The position numbers and the translations under genes are program-made. A stretch of DNA of 64,000 nucleotides from an uncultured Lachnospiraceae bacterium (GTDB lineage: Bacteria > Bacillota > Clostridia > Lachnospirales > Lachnospiraceae): NCBI GenBank assembly GCA_910583835.1, contig CAJTYM010000001.1, positions 274,011 to 338,010 of the forward strand, given 5' to 3'. Below are positions 8,573-17,179 of this stretch, in pieces (within the stretch, counting starts at the first letter, position 1; every line of letters begins with the position of its first letter). Below the pieces are notes generated by a model. That model saw only the letters and a program-made list of their open reading frames with translations, ran no database searches and was not told the DNA's origin.

Positions 8573-9664
8573 ATGAAGAATAGATTGAACTATTTTATTG
8601 TCACAGTGATTGTCGTGTTTTTTGCAATGGCGGCAGATGTATTTATTATCTATCAATTAGGGAATTATGAGACCAGGTTTCTGGAAATATACGGCGCTGA
8701 GCAGGATGGGTATGTAAAGATTATCCTCGAGCAGATTAACCGTCTCGATGACCAGGGGACGGACGAGGATATCACGGAGATTATCAGTACTTTGGATGCA
8801 ACGGCAAGCCGTTACTGGACGCTGAGCAAGGGGGATTCGATTCTCTTTGTGAAGAGCGTCACGGAAACTAACCGTTACAAGGGATTTACCGATGGCACGT
8901 ATTATGCGACCGAGACGGCGTCCGCGTTTATGAACAGCCTGAATGTAAATGAGGTGAATCACCGCATTATCTATCTGGATGAAGACCGCTTTGTCGCTTC
9001 GGGCATGATTTTTAACTGGCAGGGAGAGCAGTACCGTATTTGCTTATTGACTTATGACAGGGTGGTGTTGGAAGACAATATCCTTTTGGAGTGTAAGAAT
9101 TCCATCATTATTATCCTCTCCCTGATATTGGCAATGATGATTATCCTCAGCATGATGATGTCCCGCAAAATACGCAAGCAGTCCAGGGCTTTGGATAAGC
9201 AGGAGGAACGTGTCATTTGGCAAAACCAGCAGATTGAGCGTTTGGACGAGCGTCTGAAAAGGGAATATGCGTTCAGCGCCAACAGGCATATTTTCCGAAA
9301 TGTGATGCTGGAGGAGTTTCTGGAGTCACTGGATGACAAGAATGTGTATCCGCTGCATTTTGCCGTGTTCCAGGCACAGTCCGGGGAGGCGCGTGAAGGA
9401 TTTTATGACCGTATGCAGGCATTGCTTGACAACCGGGTACTGCGTTTTGCCATGGAAGAGCAGATGGTATTGCTGATTTTTGTCAAATATAATAGGGAGG
9501 TCAGCGAAGGTCTGATAGAGTCGCTGGAAGATATTGATGTGCGGGGATTGGGAGATTTGTACTGCAAGGATAATATGAGAAGTTATAAAGCGCAGTTTAG
9601 GCAATTTTGGAAGGCGGTGAAAGGGAAGTGCGAGAAAAGAAACTGTACCGGGAATACCGATTGA
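8573..9664 (+). CDS. Two-segment membrane protein with extracytoplasmic sensor and cytoplasmic coiled coil
   Basis: 363 residues. Membrane segments at about 8-27 and 173-193 enclose an outside domain of about 145 residues. The inside part starts with a charged coiled coil (KQSRALDKQEERVIWQNQQIERLDERLKRE in pieces) and continues with about 110 residues that look like a reduced GGDEF-like fold (RHIFRNVMLEEF, PLHFAVFQAQ, FAMEEQMVLLIF), without a GGDEF signature. The fold reading is tentative. The topology is that of a bacterial sensor, and its place between the glycosyltransferase and the second PTPS-like gene suggests control of glycan synthesis. It overlaps the next gene. Confidence 0.7.
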   Translation: MKNRLNYFIVTVIVVFFAMAADVFIIYQLGNYETRFLEIYGAEQDGYVKIILEQINRLDDQGTDEDITEIISTLDATASRYWTLSKGDSILFVKSVTETNRYKGFTDGTYYATETASAFMNSLNVNEVNHRIIYLDEDRFVASGMIFNWQGEQYRICLLTYDRVVLEDNILLECKNSIIIILSLILAMMIILSMMMSRKIRKQSRALDKQEERVIWQNQQIERLDERLKREYAFSANRHIFRNVMLEEFLESLDDKNVYPLHFAVFQAQSGEAREGFYDRMQALLDNRVLRFAMEEQMVLLIFVKYNREVSEGLIESLEDIDVRGLGDLYCKDNMRSYKAQFRQFWKAVKGKCEKRNCTGNTD

Positions 9665-10110
9665 AATCGTATCTGAATATGAACCATTATATTATCATCA
9701 ACGGCAAACAAGGGCAGACGCACCCACATACCTGGGAATTTGTCATCACGATAATTGTGTCTGGCGATGATTTTGTGGAATTCCGAACCTTTGAAAACCT
9801 GATTGAGAATTACCTGGAGAGATACCAGAATCAGATATTGAATACGATTGAGCCATTTGATGCCATCAATCCTACGATTGAGAATGTGACAGACCATTTC
9901 AATGATGAACTGCAGGGGCTTCTGCGGGACAGCGGCGGGGAACTCGTTTCGCTGGAGGGAAGCGAGACGCCTACCAGAAGCTATATTGTCAGCCATCGCA
10001 ATGAAGAAGAGTTTATTGAGCACATTGGAAAGATACAGTCACAGCAGATTTCCGGCATTGTCAACTATGTGGTGGAGCAGATTGTCGATGGGGAAGATGG
10101 GAAATGGTGA
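9628..10110 (+). CDS. 6-pyruvoyl-tetrahydropterin synthase-like protein, second copy in XrtG locus
   Basis: 160 residues from a GTG at 9628, chosen because AAGGCGGTG lies upstream and because the family starts near REYRLKSYLNMNH; a TTG at 9607 is also in frame. It overlaps the previous gene by 37 bases. The three PTPS zinc ligands are visible: H20 (NMNH) and H32/H34 (QTHPHTWEF). A Glu near the C-terminal part (SLEGSETPTRSYIV) matches the family's substrate-holding Glu. As in the first copy, the catalytic Cys is not evident. The two copies share the SETP motif but differ elsewhere, so they look like diverged paralogues with separate jobs or parts of a mixed oligomer. Confidence 0.75.
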   Translation: MREKKLYREYRLKSYLNMNHYIIINGKQGQTHPHTWEFVITIIVSGDDFVEFRTFENLIENYLERYQNQILNTIEPFDAINPTIENVTDHFNDELQGLLRDSGGELVSLEGSETPTRSYIVSHRNEEEFIEHIGKIQSQQISGIVNYVVEQIVDGEDGKW

Positions 10111-10133
10111 CGGTAGTGGGAAAGGATTAATTG

Positions 10134-12353
10134 ATGAAGAAACGAACAAGCAAGATTGCGGTTATCCTGTCCCTGCTGATGATTGCATATCTGTCTGCCG
10201 GATGTTCCTACGGCAAAATGCCGGGAATCGGCGGGCTGTCCAGGGAGGATGAATCTGCCAAAACAGAAGGAGGGAGTTCTGCCAAAACAGAGGGGGGAAG
10301 TTCCAATGAATCCGCCAAAGCGGAGGTGGAAAATCCTGCCGGACAGACAGGGCAGGCAGAGGCTTTTGGCTTGCCAGTCTGCACGGAGGATGGCATCCGT
10401 TATTCCTTCCGCACAGAGGGTCAGAAATTCCAAACTTATGGGCCGGATAGGAACTGGCAGGATGAATTTTCCGTCGGCGTCAACATCGGAGCGGGAAAGC
10501 CGGGCTATTTCCCAGGGGAGTTCGGCATTGACAAAGAGGAATATCTGCGGTGGTTTGGTCAGATACAGGACATGCATGCAGATACCATCCGTGTTTATAC
10601 CGTGCTCATGCCGGAGTTTTATGAAGCGTTGGCAGAATACAATGCTTCCGCCAAGGAGCCGCTGTATTTCATGCAGGGCGTGTATAATAATGAGGAAGAT
10701 ATCATTGAGATTGGCGATGCTTTTGCACAGGATGGCAAAATTTCTAAAGATTGGGTGGATATGTGCCAGAAGATTGTTGACGTCGTTCATGGAAATATTA
10801 CGATTGAGCCGGTTGCCGGCAATGCAAGCGGTAATTACACGGCTGATGTGTCACAATATCTCAAGGGCTGGATTTTGGGCATTGAGTGGCAGCCTGATTT
10901 TGTGATTAATACGAATGAGGGCAATCCAGATAAGACGGAATTCGATGGCGATTATCTGTATACAGAGAATGCCTCGCCGTTTGAAGTGTTTCTGGCGAGC
11001 GGGCTGGACGCCTGTATTTCCTACGAGACAGATAACTACCAGATGCAGCACCCAACGGCGTTCGCCAATTGGGTGACGACCGATCCCTTAGAACATCCAG
11101 GGGAACCTAATCCTGAGATGGAGGACGCCGTATCGGTAGACCCGGAACATATAAAGGCAAAGCCATCCTTTAAGGCAGGTCTGTTTGCTTCTTACCATGT
11201 GTATCCGTATTACCCGGAGATGATGCGGTATGCGCCGGAGCTGCTTGAGGATGACCCGCCCAATTCATACAAGAGCTATCTTGGTAAATTGATAGAGTAT
11301 CATACCATGCCGGTAATTGTTTCTGAGTTTGGCGTGCCTTCCGGGCGTGGGATTACGCACTTGGCGCGCGAGGCTGGCTTTAACCAGGGCGGACTGTCAG
11401 AGGAAGAACAGGGCAATGCCCTGGTGTCCATGCTGGCGGACATTGCCGACAGCGGATGTGCGGGGGCATATATGTTTATCTGGCAGGACGAATGGTTTAA
11501 GAGGACCTGGAATACCATGGACTACACAGACCCTGAGGTGCGCGCCTACTGGTGTGATGTACAGACCAGCGAGCAGTTCTTTGGACTGCTGTCCTTTGAC
11601 CCCGGTGAGGAAGCGGCCTGCACGGTGGACGGCGATGCCGGGGAATGGGAGGGTATAGAGCCAATAGTAAGAAGTAAGGATAAGGAGCTGTATGTCAAGA
11701 GCGATGAGGCATACGTCTATCTGCTGCTGAAAGGCGGCGGAGGGAAGGGACAGATTACGCTTGATACCATTCCAGACCAGGGAAACCCGGAGTGCGGCGG
11801 GGCAGATTTCTCTATTGCAATTAATGGAGAGGATGACAGCCATATTTACGTTGACCCTTATTACGATGTGAATTACTGGCTGTATACAGCGGGCACGTAT
11901 TCGGACAGCAAGGTGTTGGAAATTCAGGAGGGATATGCGGATAAGAACACGAACCGTTTTGAACCCATCAACCTGATGCTCAATCGTCCGGTCCTCCTCA
12001 CGGATGGCACGCTGGTTGGCACAGAGCAGATTGAGACTGGCAAACTCCGCCATGGGAATGCAGACCCAGAAAGCAGCGATTACAATTCGCGGGCAGACTT
12101 CTGCATCAAAGGCGATGTCACGGAAATCCGTGTGCCCTGGCTGCTTCTGAATATCCCGGCGCCGAACCAGAAGAAGCGTATCGCCAACCTCTATGAGCAT
12201 GATGAGATTACATTTGAGCCCATCAGCGGCATAACCTTTGCGGTTGACGGCGTAAGCGGCGCTTATTCCTGGGATGGATGGGATTTGCCCACATACCGGG
12301 AGAGGTTGAAACAGTCATATTATATTGTACAGGAGTATTTATCAAATCGATAA
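10134..12353 (+). CDS. Lipoprotein with glycosidase-like TIM barrel and C-terminal DG-W module
   Basis: 739 residues from an ATG at 10134 (AAAGGA upstream). A lipoprotein signal ends in LSAGC, followed by a spacer with repeats of SAKTEGGSS. The middle is a probable clan-A (beta/alpha)8 glycoside hydrolase fold: MHADTIRVYTVL, GWILGIEWQPDF with a candidate acid/base Glu, and PVIVSEFGVPSG with a candidate nucleophile Glu. A module beginning CTVDGDAGEWEG (near residue 497) resembles the three DG..DW modules of the XrtG substrate at 1787. It is the last gene before gdpP and has no terminator after it. It probably trims or binds the glycan made by the locus; this is inference. Confidence 0.75.
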   Translation: MKKRTSKIAVILSLLMIAYLSAGCSYGKMPGIGGLSREDESAKTEGGSSAKTEGGSSNESAKAEVENPAGQTGQAEAFGLPVCTEDGIRYSFRTEGQKFQTYGPDRNWQDEFSVGVNIGAGKPGYFPGEFGIDKEEYLRWFGQIQDMHADTIRVYTVLMPEFYEALAEYNASAKEPLYFMQGVYNNEEDIIEIGDAFAQDGKISKDWVDMCQKIVDVVHGNITIEPVAGNASGNYTADVSQYLKGWILGIEWQPDFVINTNEGNPDKTEFDGDYLYTENASPFEVFLASGLDACISYETDNYQMQHPTAFANWVTTDPLEHPGEPNPEMEDAVSVDPEHIKAKPSFKAGLFASYHVYPYYPEMMRYAPELLEDDPPNSYKSYLGKLIEYHTMPVIVSEFGVPSGRGITHLAREAGFNQGGLSEEEQGNALVSMLADIADSGCAGAYMFIWQDEWFKRTWNTMDYTDPEVRAYWCDVQTSEQFFGLLSFDPGEEAACTVDGDAGEWEGIEPIVRSKDKELYVKSDEAYVYLLLKGGGGKGQITLDTIPDQGNPECGGADFSIAINGEDDSHIYVDPYYDVNYWLYTAGTYSDSKVLEIQEGYADKNTNRFEPINLMLNRPVLLTDGTLVGTEQIETGKLRHGNADPESSDYNSRADFCIKGDVTEIRVPWLLLNIPAPNQKKRIANLYEHDEITFEPISGITFAVDGVSGAYSWDGWDLPTYRERLKQSYYIVQEYLSNR

Positions 12354-12371
12354 GGAGCCAAAGGTAGGAAT

Positions 12372-14453
12372 ATGAAAAAAAGAGAATCATTTCAGGGACC
12401 CTTGAAAAATTATATGAGCTTGCCATTGTTGCTCACGGTTCCGATTATATTGTTAAATATACCCTTGTATTCCATAGACAAGAAAGCGGGAATCTGTGTT
12501 TCTATATTTGCAGCAGTTTATTTCGTGGCAATGTTGGGGATTTATATTATGTACCGCTCGCGGATACGCAAGGAAGTGGTTAATTTTGCAACGCAGTATG
12601 GGACGGTGCAGAAAAAGATTTTGGACAAATTTGAAATTCCCTATGCGCTGATTGAAGATAACAGCAAGATTCTGTGGATGAACGAGGCGTTCGCCCAGAT
12701 TACGGAGAAAGATAAGCGCTACCATAAATCCATCACCAGTATCTTTCCCGCTGTCACCAGGGAACTGTTGGAGAAGGAAGAGAAAGAGCAGAATATCCGC
12801 ATTGAGTGGAAGGACAGGATTTACCGGGCAAGCGTCAGCAGGCTTTACTTTCATGTGGAGGGTGCAGAAGAAACAGAGGTTATGGAACATGTAGATGAAA
12901 GCCTGGCTGCAGCGGAGGCGAAGGATCAATACCTGACGTCCCTCTATCTGTTTGACGAGACGGAGCTGAACCGCCATATCCAGGAAAACAGGGAACAGCA
13001 GCTGGTATCCGTGCTGGTATATATCGACAACTATGAGGAGGCGCTCGAGAGCATTGAAGAGGTTAAGCGTTCGCTGTTAGTGGCATTGGTGGACCGCAAG
13101 GTCAGCAAGTATTTTTCCGAGCGGGACTGTATCATCAAGAAGCTTGAAAAGGACAAATATTTTGTCGTATTCCGGCACAAATATTTAGACGATTTGATTA
13201 AGGATAAATTCAGCATCTTAGAAGCAGTCAAGACAATCAAGGTAGGAAATGAGATGGCGGTGACGCTGAGTATCGGCGTTGGCGTCAGCAATACCAACTA
13301 TAACCAGAAATATGAGTTCTCCCGCATGGCGATTGACCTTGCATTGGGCAGGGGCGGAGACCAGGTAGTGATTAAAGAGGGCGAGAACATTACTTATTTC
13401 GGCGGCAAGACCAGGCAGGTGGAGAAGATGACCAGGGTCAAGGCGAGAGTCAAAGCACATGCCCTGCGCGAACTTTTTGCCAGCCGCGAGCAGGTGTTCA
13501 TTATGGGGCACAGTATCAGCGATATGGATGCGTTCGGGGCGGCTATCGGCATTTACTGTGCCGCGCAGGTGATGGGGAAGGAAGCCCATATTGTGTTAAA
13601 TGAAGTGACATCTTCCCTGCGCCCGATGAAAGAGTGTTTCAGCGAAGAGAAGGGATACCCGGAGGATATGTTTATCCGCAGTGAGCGGGCGATTGAGATG
13701 GTCAAAAGCAGCAGCGTGTTAGTCGTGGTGGATACGAACCGCCCCAATTATACGGAATGCCCGGAGATTTTGCGTCAATCTAAGAATATTGTTGTCTTTG
13801 ACCACCACAGGCAGAGCAGCGATGTCATTGAGAATGCCGTGCTCTCCTATATTGAGACATATGCGTCCTCCACTTGTGAAATGGTGGCGGAGATGCTGCA
13901 GTATTTTAACGAGAATATCCATCTGAAGCCCAATGAGGCGGACAGCATCTATGCCGGTATCCTGATTGATACCAACAACTTTATGACAAAGACCGGCGTC
14001 CGCACGTTTGAGGCAGCGGCGTACCTGAGGCGCTGCGGTGCGGAGGTTACCAGGGTGCGTAAGCTGCTGCGCGATGATATGGCGGCGTATAAAGCGCGCG
14101 CGGAGGCGGTCCGCCATGCCGAGGTCTATAAGGGGGCATTTGCCATTTCCATCTGCCCGGCAGACCCGCGGGTGGAAAGCCCTACGATTGCCGGTGCGCA
14201 GGCGGCAAATGAGCTGCTGAACATTGTGGGAATCAAGGCATCGTTTGTGCTCACAGAGTACAATGAAAAAATATATATCAGTTCGCGTTCGATTGATGAG
14301 ATTAATGTGCAGCTTATTATGGAGCGTATGGGCGGCGGCGGTCATCTGAATGTGGCGGGAGCGCAGCTCAAGGACTGCAGCGTATATGAAGCAAAGAGGA
14401 AAATCCAGGATACGCTGGACCAGATGTTAGAGGAAGGAGATTTGGAAGTATGA
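12372..14453 (+). CDS. gdpP: Cyclic-di-AMP phosphodiesterase GdpP
   Basis: 693 residues. Two N-terminal membrane segments (about 17-56), a PAS-like domain (to about 170), a degenerate GGDEF domain (about 180-310; SIGVGVSN..RGGDQV) and a DHH-DHHA1 phosphodiesterase. Metal-binding motifs are intact: GHSISDMDAFG near 378, VVDTNRP near 452, VFDHHRQ near 475, DTNNF near 533 and GGGGHLNVAGAQ near 653. It hydrolyses c-di-AMP and so affects potassium balance and cell-wall stress. It shares its stop with the rplI start (ATGA overlap), the usual gdpP-rplI-dnaB order in Firmicutes. Only 18 bases separate it from the XrtG operon, so it may be co-transcribed with it. Confidence 0.95.
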   Translation: MKKRESFQGPLKNYMSLPLLLTVPIILLNIPLYSIDKKAGICVSIFAAVYFVAMLGIYIMYRSRIRKEVVNFATQYGTVQKKILDKFEIPYALIEDNSKILWMNEAFAQITEKDKRYHKSITSIFPAVTRELLEKEEKEQNIRIEWKDRIYRASVSRLYFHVEGAEETEVMEHVDESLAAAEAKDQYLTSLYLFDETELNRHIQENREQQLVSVLVYIDNYEEALESIEEVKRSLLVALVDRKVSKYFSERDCIIKKLEKDKYFVVFRHKYLDDLIKDKFSILEAVKTIKVGNEMAVTLSIGVGVSNTNYNQKYEFSRMAIDLALGRGGDQVVIKEGENITYFGGKTRQVEKMTRVKARVKAHALRELFASREQVFIMGHSISDMDAFGAAIGIYCAAQVMGKEAHIVLNEVTSSLRPMKECFSEEKGYPEDMFIRSERAIEMVKSSSVLVVVDTNRPNYTECPEILRQSKNIVVFDHHRQSSDVIENAVLSYIETYASSTCEMVAEMLQYFNENIHLKPNEADSIYAGILIDTNNFMTKTGVRTFEAAAYLRRCGAEVTRVRKLLRDDMAAYKARAEAVRHAEVYKGAFAISICPADPRVESPTIAGAQAANELLNIVGIKASFVLTEYNEKIYISSRSIDEINVQLIMERMGGGGHLNVAGAQLKDCSVYEAKRKIQDTLDQMLEEGDLEV

Positions 14454-14899
14454 AAGTAATTTTACTGCAGGATGTGAAATCTTTAGGGAAAGAGGGAGAT
14501 ATCGTAAACGTCAGCGACGGTTATGCGCGGAATATGATTCTGCCTAAGAAACTGGGCGTGGAAGCAAACAATAAGAATATGAACGACCTCAAATTAAAGA
14601 AACGCCATGAAGAAAAAGTGGCGCAGGAGAACCTGGACAACGCCAAAGCGCTTGCCGAAGAAGTTGGCAGCAAGGAAGTGGTTGTGACGTTAAAGACCGG
14701 CGAGGGCGGCAAGACTTTCGGTTCCATTTCTGCCAAAGAAATCGCAACAGCGGCGAAAGAACAGATTGACATGGAATTGGACAAGAAGAAAATGCAGCTG
14801 CCGGACGGTGGCTTGAAAACACTCGGCGTACATGAGATTAATATTAAATTTCATCCCAAGGTGACTGGCACTCTGAAAGTTAAGGTAACAGAGGAATAA
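14450..14899 (+). CDS. rplI: 50S ribosomal protein L9
   Basis: 149 residues, full length. The N-terminal domain begins MKVILLQDVKSLGKEGDIV and carries the GYARNMILPKKLG rRNA-binding loop. A long connecting helix (about 45-75) and the C-terminal domain (TGEGGKTFGSIS..KEIATA; KFHPKVTGTLKVKV) complete the protein. It binds 23S rRNA at the base of the L1 stalk. The start overlaps the gdpP stop, implying translational coupling, and dnaB follows after ten bases. Confidence 0.97.
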   Translation: MKVILLQDVKSLGKEGDIVNVSDGYARNMILPKKLGVEANNKNMNDLKLKKRHEEKVAQENLDNAKALAEEVGSKEVVVTLKTGEGGKTFGSISAKEIATAAKEQIDMELDKKKMQLPDGGLKTLGVHEINIKFHPKVTGTLKVKVTEE

Positions 14900-14909
14900 G
14901 GAGGCACAT

Positions 14910-16238
14910 ATGGAAGAAGCCCTGATTAAACGGATAATGCCGAACAATCTGGAAGCGGAACAGTCGGTTGTCGGGTCCATGATTATGGACAGGGAAGCAA
15001 TCATTGTGGCTTCAGAACTTTTAATCCGGGAAGACTTTTATCATCAGCAGTACGGCGTATTGTTTGAGGCAATGGTAGAGCTTTTTAATGAAGAGAAGCC
15101 GGTAGATGTAGTCACGCTGCAGAACCGCCTGCGGGAGAAAGATGTTCCTGCTGAACTCAGCAGCATGGAATTCGTGGGAGAGCTCGTGACATCGGTACCG
15201 ACTTCTGCCAATATTAAATACTATGCCAACATCGTCAAGGAAAAATCCATGCTGCGCCGGCTGATAAAGGTCAATGAAGACATTGCTAACCAATGTTATT
15301 TGGAGAAGGACAGCGTGGAAGACATCATGGCGGACACGGAGAAACAGATTTTTAATCTCCTGCAGAACCGCGGCGGTGAAGATTTCGTGCCCATCAAGCA
15401 GATTGTTATCAATGCATTGGAGAAGATTGAGCTTGCTTCTAAGAAGAAAGGCAACGTTACCGGAATCGCCACTGGTTTTGTGGACCTTGACTACCGGACA
15501 TCGGGGCTGCAGCCGTCAGACCTAGTCCTGGTGGCAGCCCGCCCTTCTATGGGAAAGACCGCGTTTGTGCTCAATATCGCACAGTATGTGGCGTTCCACA
15601 ATAACCTTGCCACAGCCATTTTCAGCCTGGAGATGTCCAAAGAACAGCTGGTGAACCGCCTGTTCGCTCTGGAAGCAAGGGTAGATGCCCAGCTTCTGCG
15701 TTCAGGCAATCTGGCGGATTCTGACTGGGAAAAGCTGATTGAAGGGGCTGGCACGATAGGCAAATCCAAATTGATTATTGACGATACGCCAGGTATTTCC
15801 ATTTCGGAACTGCGTTCTAAGTGTCGCAAATATAAACTGGAACATGATTTGAAGCTGGTCATCATTGACTACCTGCAGCTGATGTCCGGTTCCGGCAGGT
15901 CGGATTCCAGGCAGCAGGAAATCTCAGACATTTCCCGCTCGCTGAAAGGGCTTGCCAGGGAACTTAACGTGCCGGTGATTGCCTTGTCCCAGTTAAGCCG
16001 TCAGGTGGAGCAGAGACCGGATCACAGGCCGATGCTTTCTGATTTGCGGGAATCCGGGGCGATTGAGCAGGACGCGGATGTAGTAATGTTTATTTACCGT
16101 GACGACTATTATAATAAGGACACTGTGGATAAGAATATTGCGGAGATTATCATAGCCAAACAGAGAAATGGTCCTATCGGTACCGTAAACCTAGTATGGC
16201 TGCCGCAGTACACCAAGTTTGTCAGTATGGAAAAATAG
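14910..16238 (+). CDS. dnaB: Replicative DNA helicase DnaB
   Basis: 442 residues, normal length. The N-terminal primase-interacting domain (PNNLEAEQSVVGSMI) is followed by the RecA-like helicase core: Walker A ARPSMGKTAF near residue 210, Walker B LVIIDYLQLM near 316, and the SQLSRQVEQRPDHRP.LSDLRESGAIEQDAD stretch with the arginine finger region. It unwinds DNA at the replication fork as a hexamer. It is the last gene of the long operon; a terminator follows at 16344. Confidence 0.97.
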   Translation: MEEALIKRIMPNNLEAEQSVVGSMIMDREAIIVASELLIREDFYHQQYGVLFEAMVELFNEEKPVDVVTLQNRLREKDVPAELSSMEFVGELVTSVPTSANIKYYANIVKEKSMLRRLIKVNEDIANQCYLEKDSVEDIMADTEKQIFNLLQNRGGEDFVPIKQIVINALEKIELASKKKGNVTGIATGFVDLDYRTSGLQPSDLVLVAARPSMGKTAFVLNIAQYVAFHNNLATAIFSLEMSKEQLVNRLFALEARVDAQLLRSGNLADSDWEKLIEGAGTIGKSKLIIDDTPGISISELRSKCRKYKLEHDLKLVIIDYLQLMSGSGRSDSRQQEISDISRSLKGLARELNVPVIALSQLSRQVEQRPDHRPMLSDLRESGAIEQDADVVMFIYRDDYYNKDTVDKNIAEIIIAKQRNGPIGTVNLVWLPQYTKFVSMEK

Positions 16239-16343
16239 CCGCAGCGCCATGGAACGGAAATCAATTTTCAAAATATCCTTAATGAATTGTTGGAATATCT
16301 CTATGATGTCATGGCGTTCTGGCGGATATTTTGTAAAACAAAG

Positions 16344-16379
16344 CAGATACATTTCCTATAAGGGAGGTATCTGTTTTTT
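16344..16379 (+). terminator. Terminator after dnaB
   Basis: CAGATAC (16344-16350) pairs with GTATCTG (about 16367-16373) and is followed by TTTTTTC. It closes the operon that began near 1336. The rest of the 314-base gap (16239-16552) holds the promoter at 16408 and nothing else I can name. Confidence 0.75.
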
Positions 16380-16407
16380 CTTGTCATTATTTCACGATGA
16401 AAAAAGA

Positions 16408-16436
16408 TTGTAAGCGATGGCATAAATCGTTAAAAT
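16408..16436 (+). promoter_or_regulatory. Promoter for the MerR-type regulator
   Basis: TTGTAA (16408-16413) and TAAAAT (16431-16436), 17 bases apart, lie about 117 bases upstream of the GTG start at 16553. Confidence 0.6.
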
Positions 16437-16552
16437 AGAAGTAAGAAAAAGGGACAGGCCTTAGGTTCCGGGATGAAGATATTGATTGGAATGAGAAAGC
16501 CTGACAAAGCGTTTATGAAAAACGTGAAAGCCCGAAAAAGGAGGTAGGAAAT

Positions 16553-17179
16553 GTGGAAAATGCACGCTATATGATTTCGGACGCGGCAAACATTGTCAAT
16601 GTTGAGTCACATGTCTTGCGCTATTGGGAAGAAGAACTTGAGCTTGCCATTCCCCGCAACGAGATGGGGCATCGCTATTACACAGAAGAAAATATAGCGC
16701 AATTCCAAAAGATAAAAGAGTGGAAGGAGCAGGGCTATCAGCTGAAAGCCATTCGGATGATGATACATAATATCCCGGGAGACCACCAAGTTGTGCCGGT
16801 AAGCCGGGAATATCCAGAAGTTAAGCCCTCGTATCCCATAAAGGAGCACAATAATTCCGCTTCTAATACTGTGAAGCTGGAACAATTTCAATCAATGATG
16901 AAAATCATTGTCAAACAGGCGATGGAAGAGAATAATCCTGCCCTTGGCAAGGAAGTAAGCGTCCAGGTTGGCGAGAAAGTCCTTAAGGAGATGAATTATC
17001 TCATGCGCGAGCAGGATGAGGCGGAGGAAGAACGTTTCCGCAAGTTAGATGCGGCTATCCGCTCGCAGCAGAGAGGGCGAAGATTCCGCAAAGAGAAGCC
17101 AGAAAAGAAAGAGAAGGACAAGAAGGCTGCAAAATTACTAAAAGAGGAAAAGAAATTAAATCCGAATTTAACTACTTGA
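16553..17179 (+). CDS. MerR-family helix-turn-helix regulator
   Basis: 208 residues from a GTG with an AAGGAGG site; the overlapping ATG at 16551 leads to an early stop. Residues 1-70 are a MerR-type winged helix (YMISDAANIVNVESHVLRYW, HRYYTEENIAQFQKIKEWKEQGYQLKAIRMMI). The remainder is a dimerising helix followed by a very basic Lys-rich tail (KEKPEKKEKDKKAAKLLKEEKK). No effector-binding domain or metal-binding Cys is visible, so the signal is unknown. The gene ends tail-to-tail with the VanZ gene, overlapping by eight bases. Confidence 0.85.
   Translation: MENARYMISDAANIVNVESHVLRYWEEELELAIPRNEMGHRYYTEENIAQFQKIKEWKEQGYQLKAIRMMIHNIPGDHQVVPVSREYPEVKPSYPIKEHNNSASNTVKLEQFQSMMKIIVKQAMEENNPALGKEVSVQVGEKVLKEMNYLMREQDEAEEERFRKLDAAIRSQQRGRRFRKEKPEKKEKDKKAAKLLKEEKKLNPNLTT

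Noticed and set aside
11397..12200. 267-codon minus-strand frame opposite the glycosidase-like lipoprotein
   Set aside because: Shadow of a clearly coding plus-strand gene; no ribosome site and no recognisable family.
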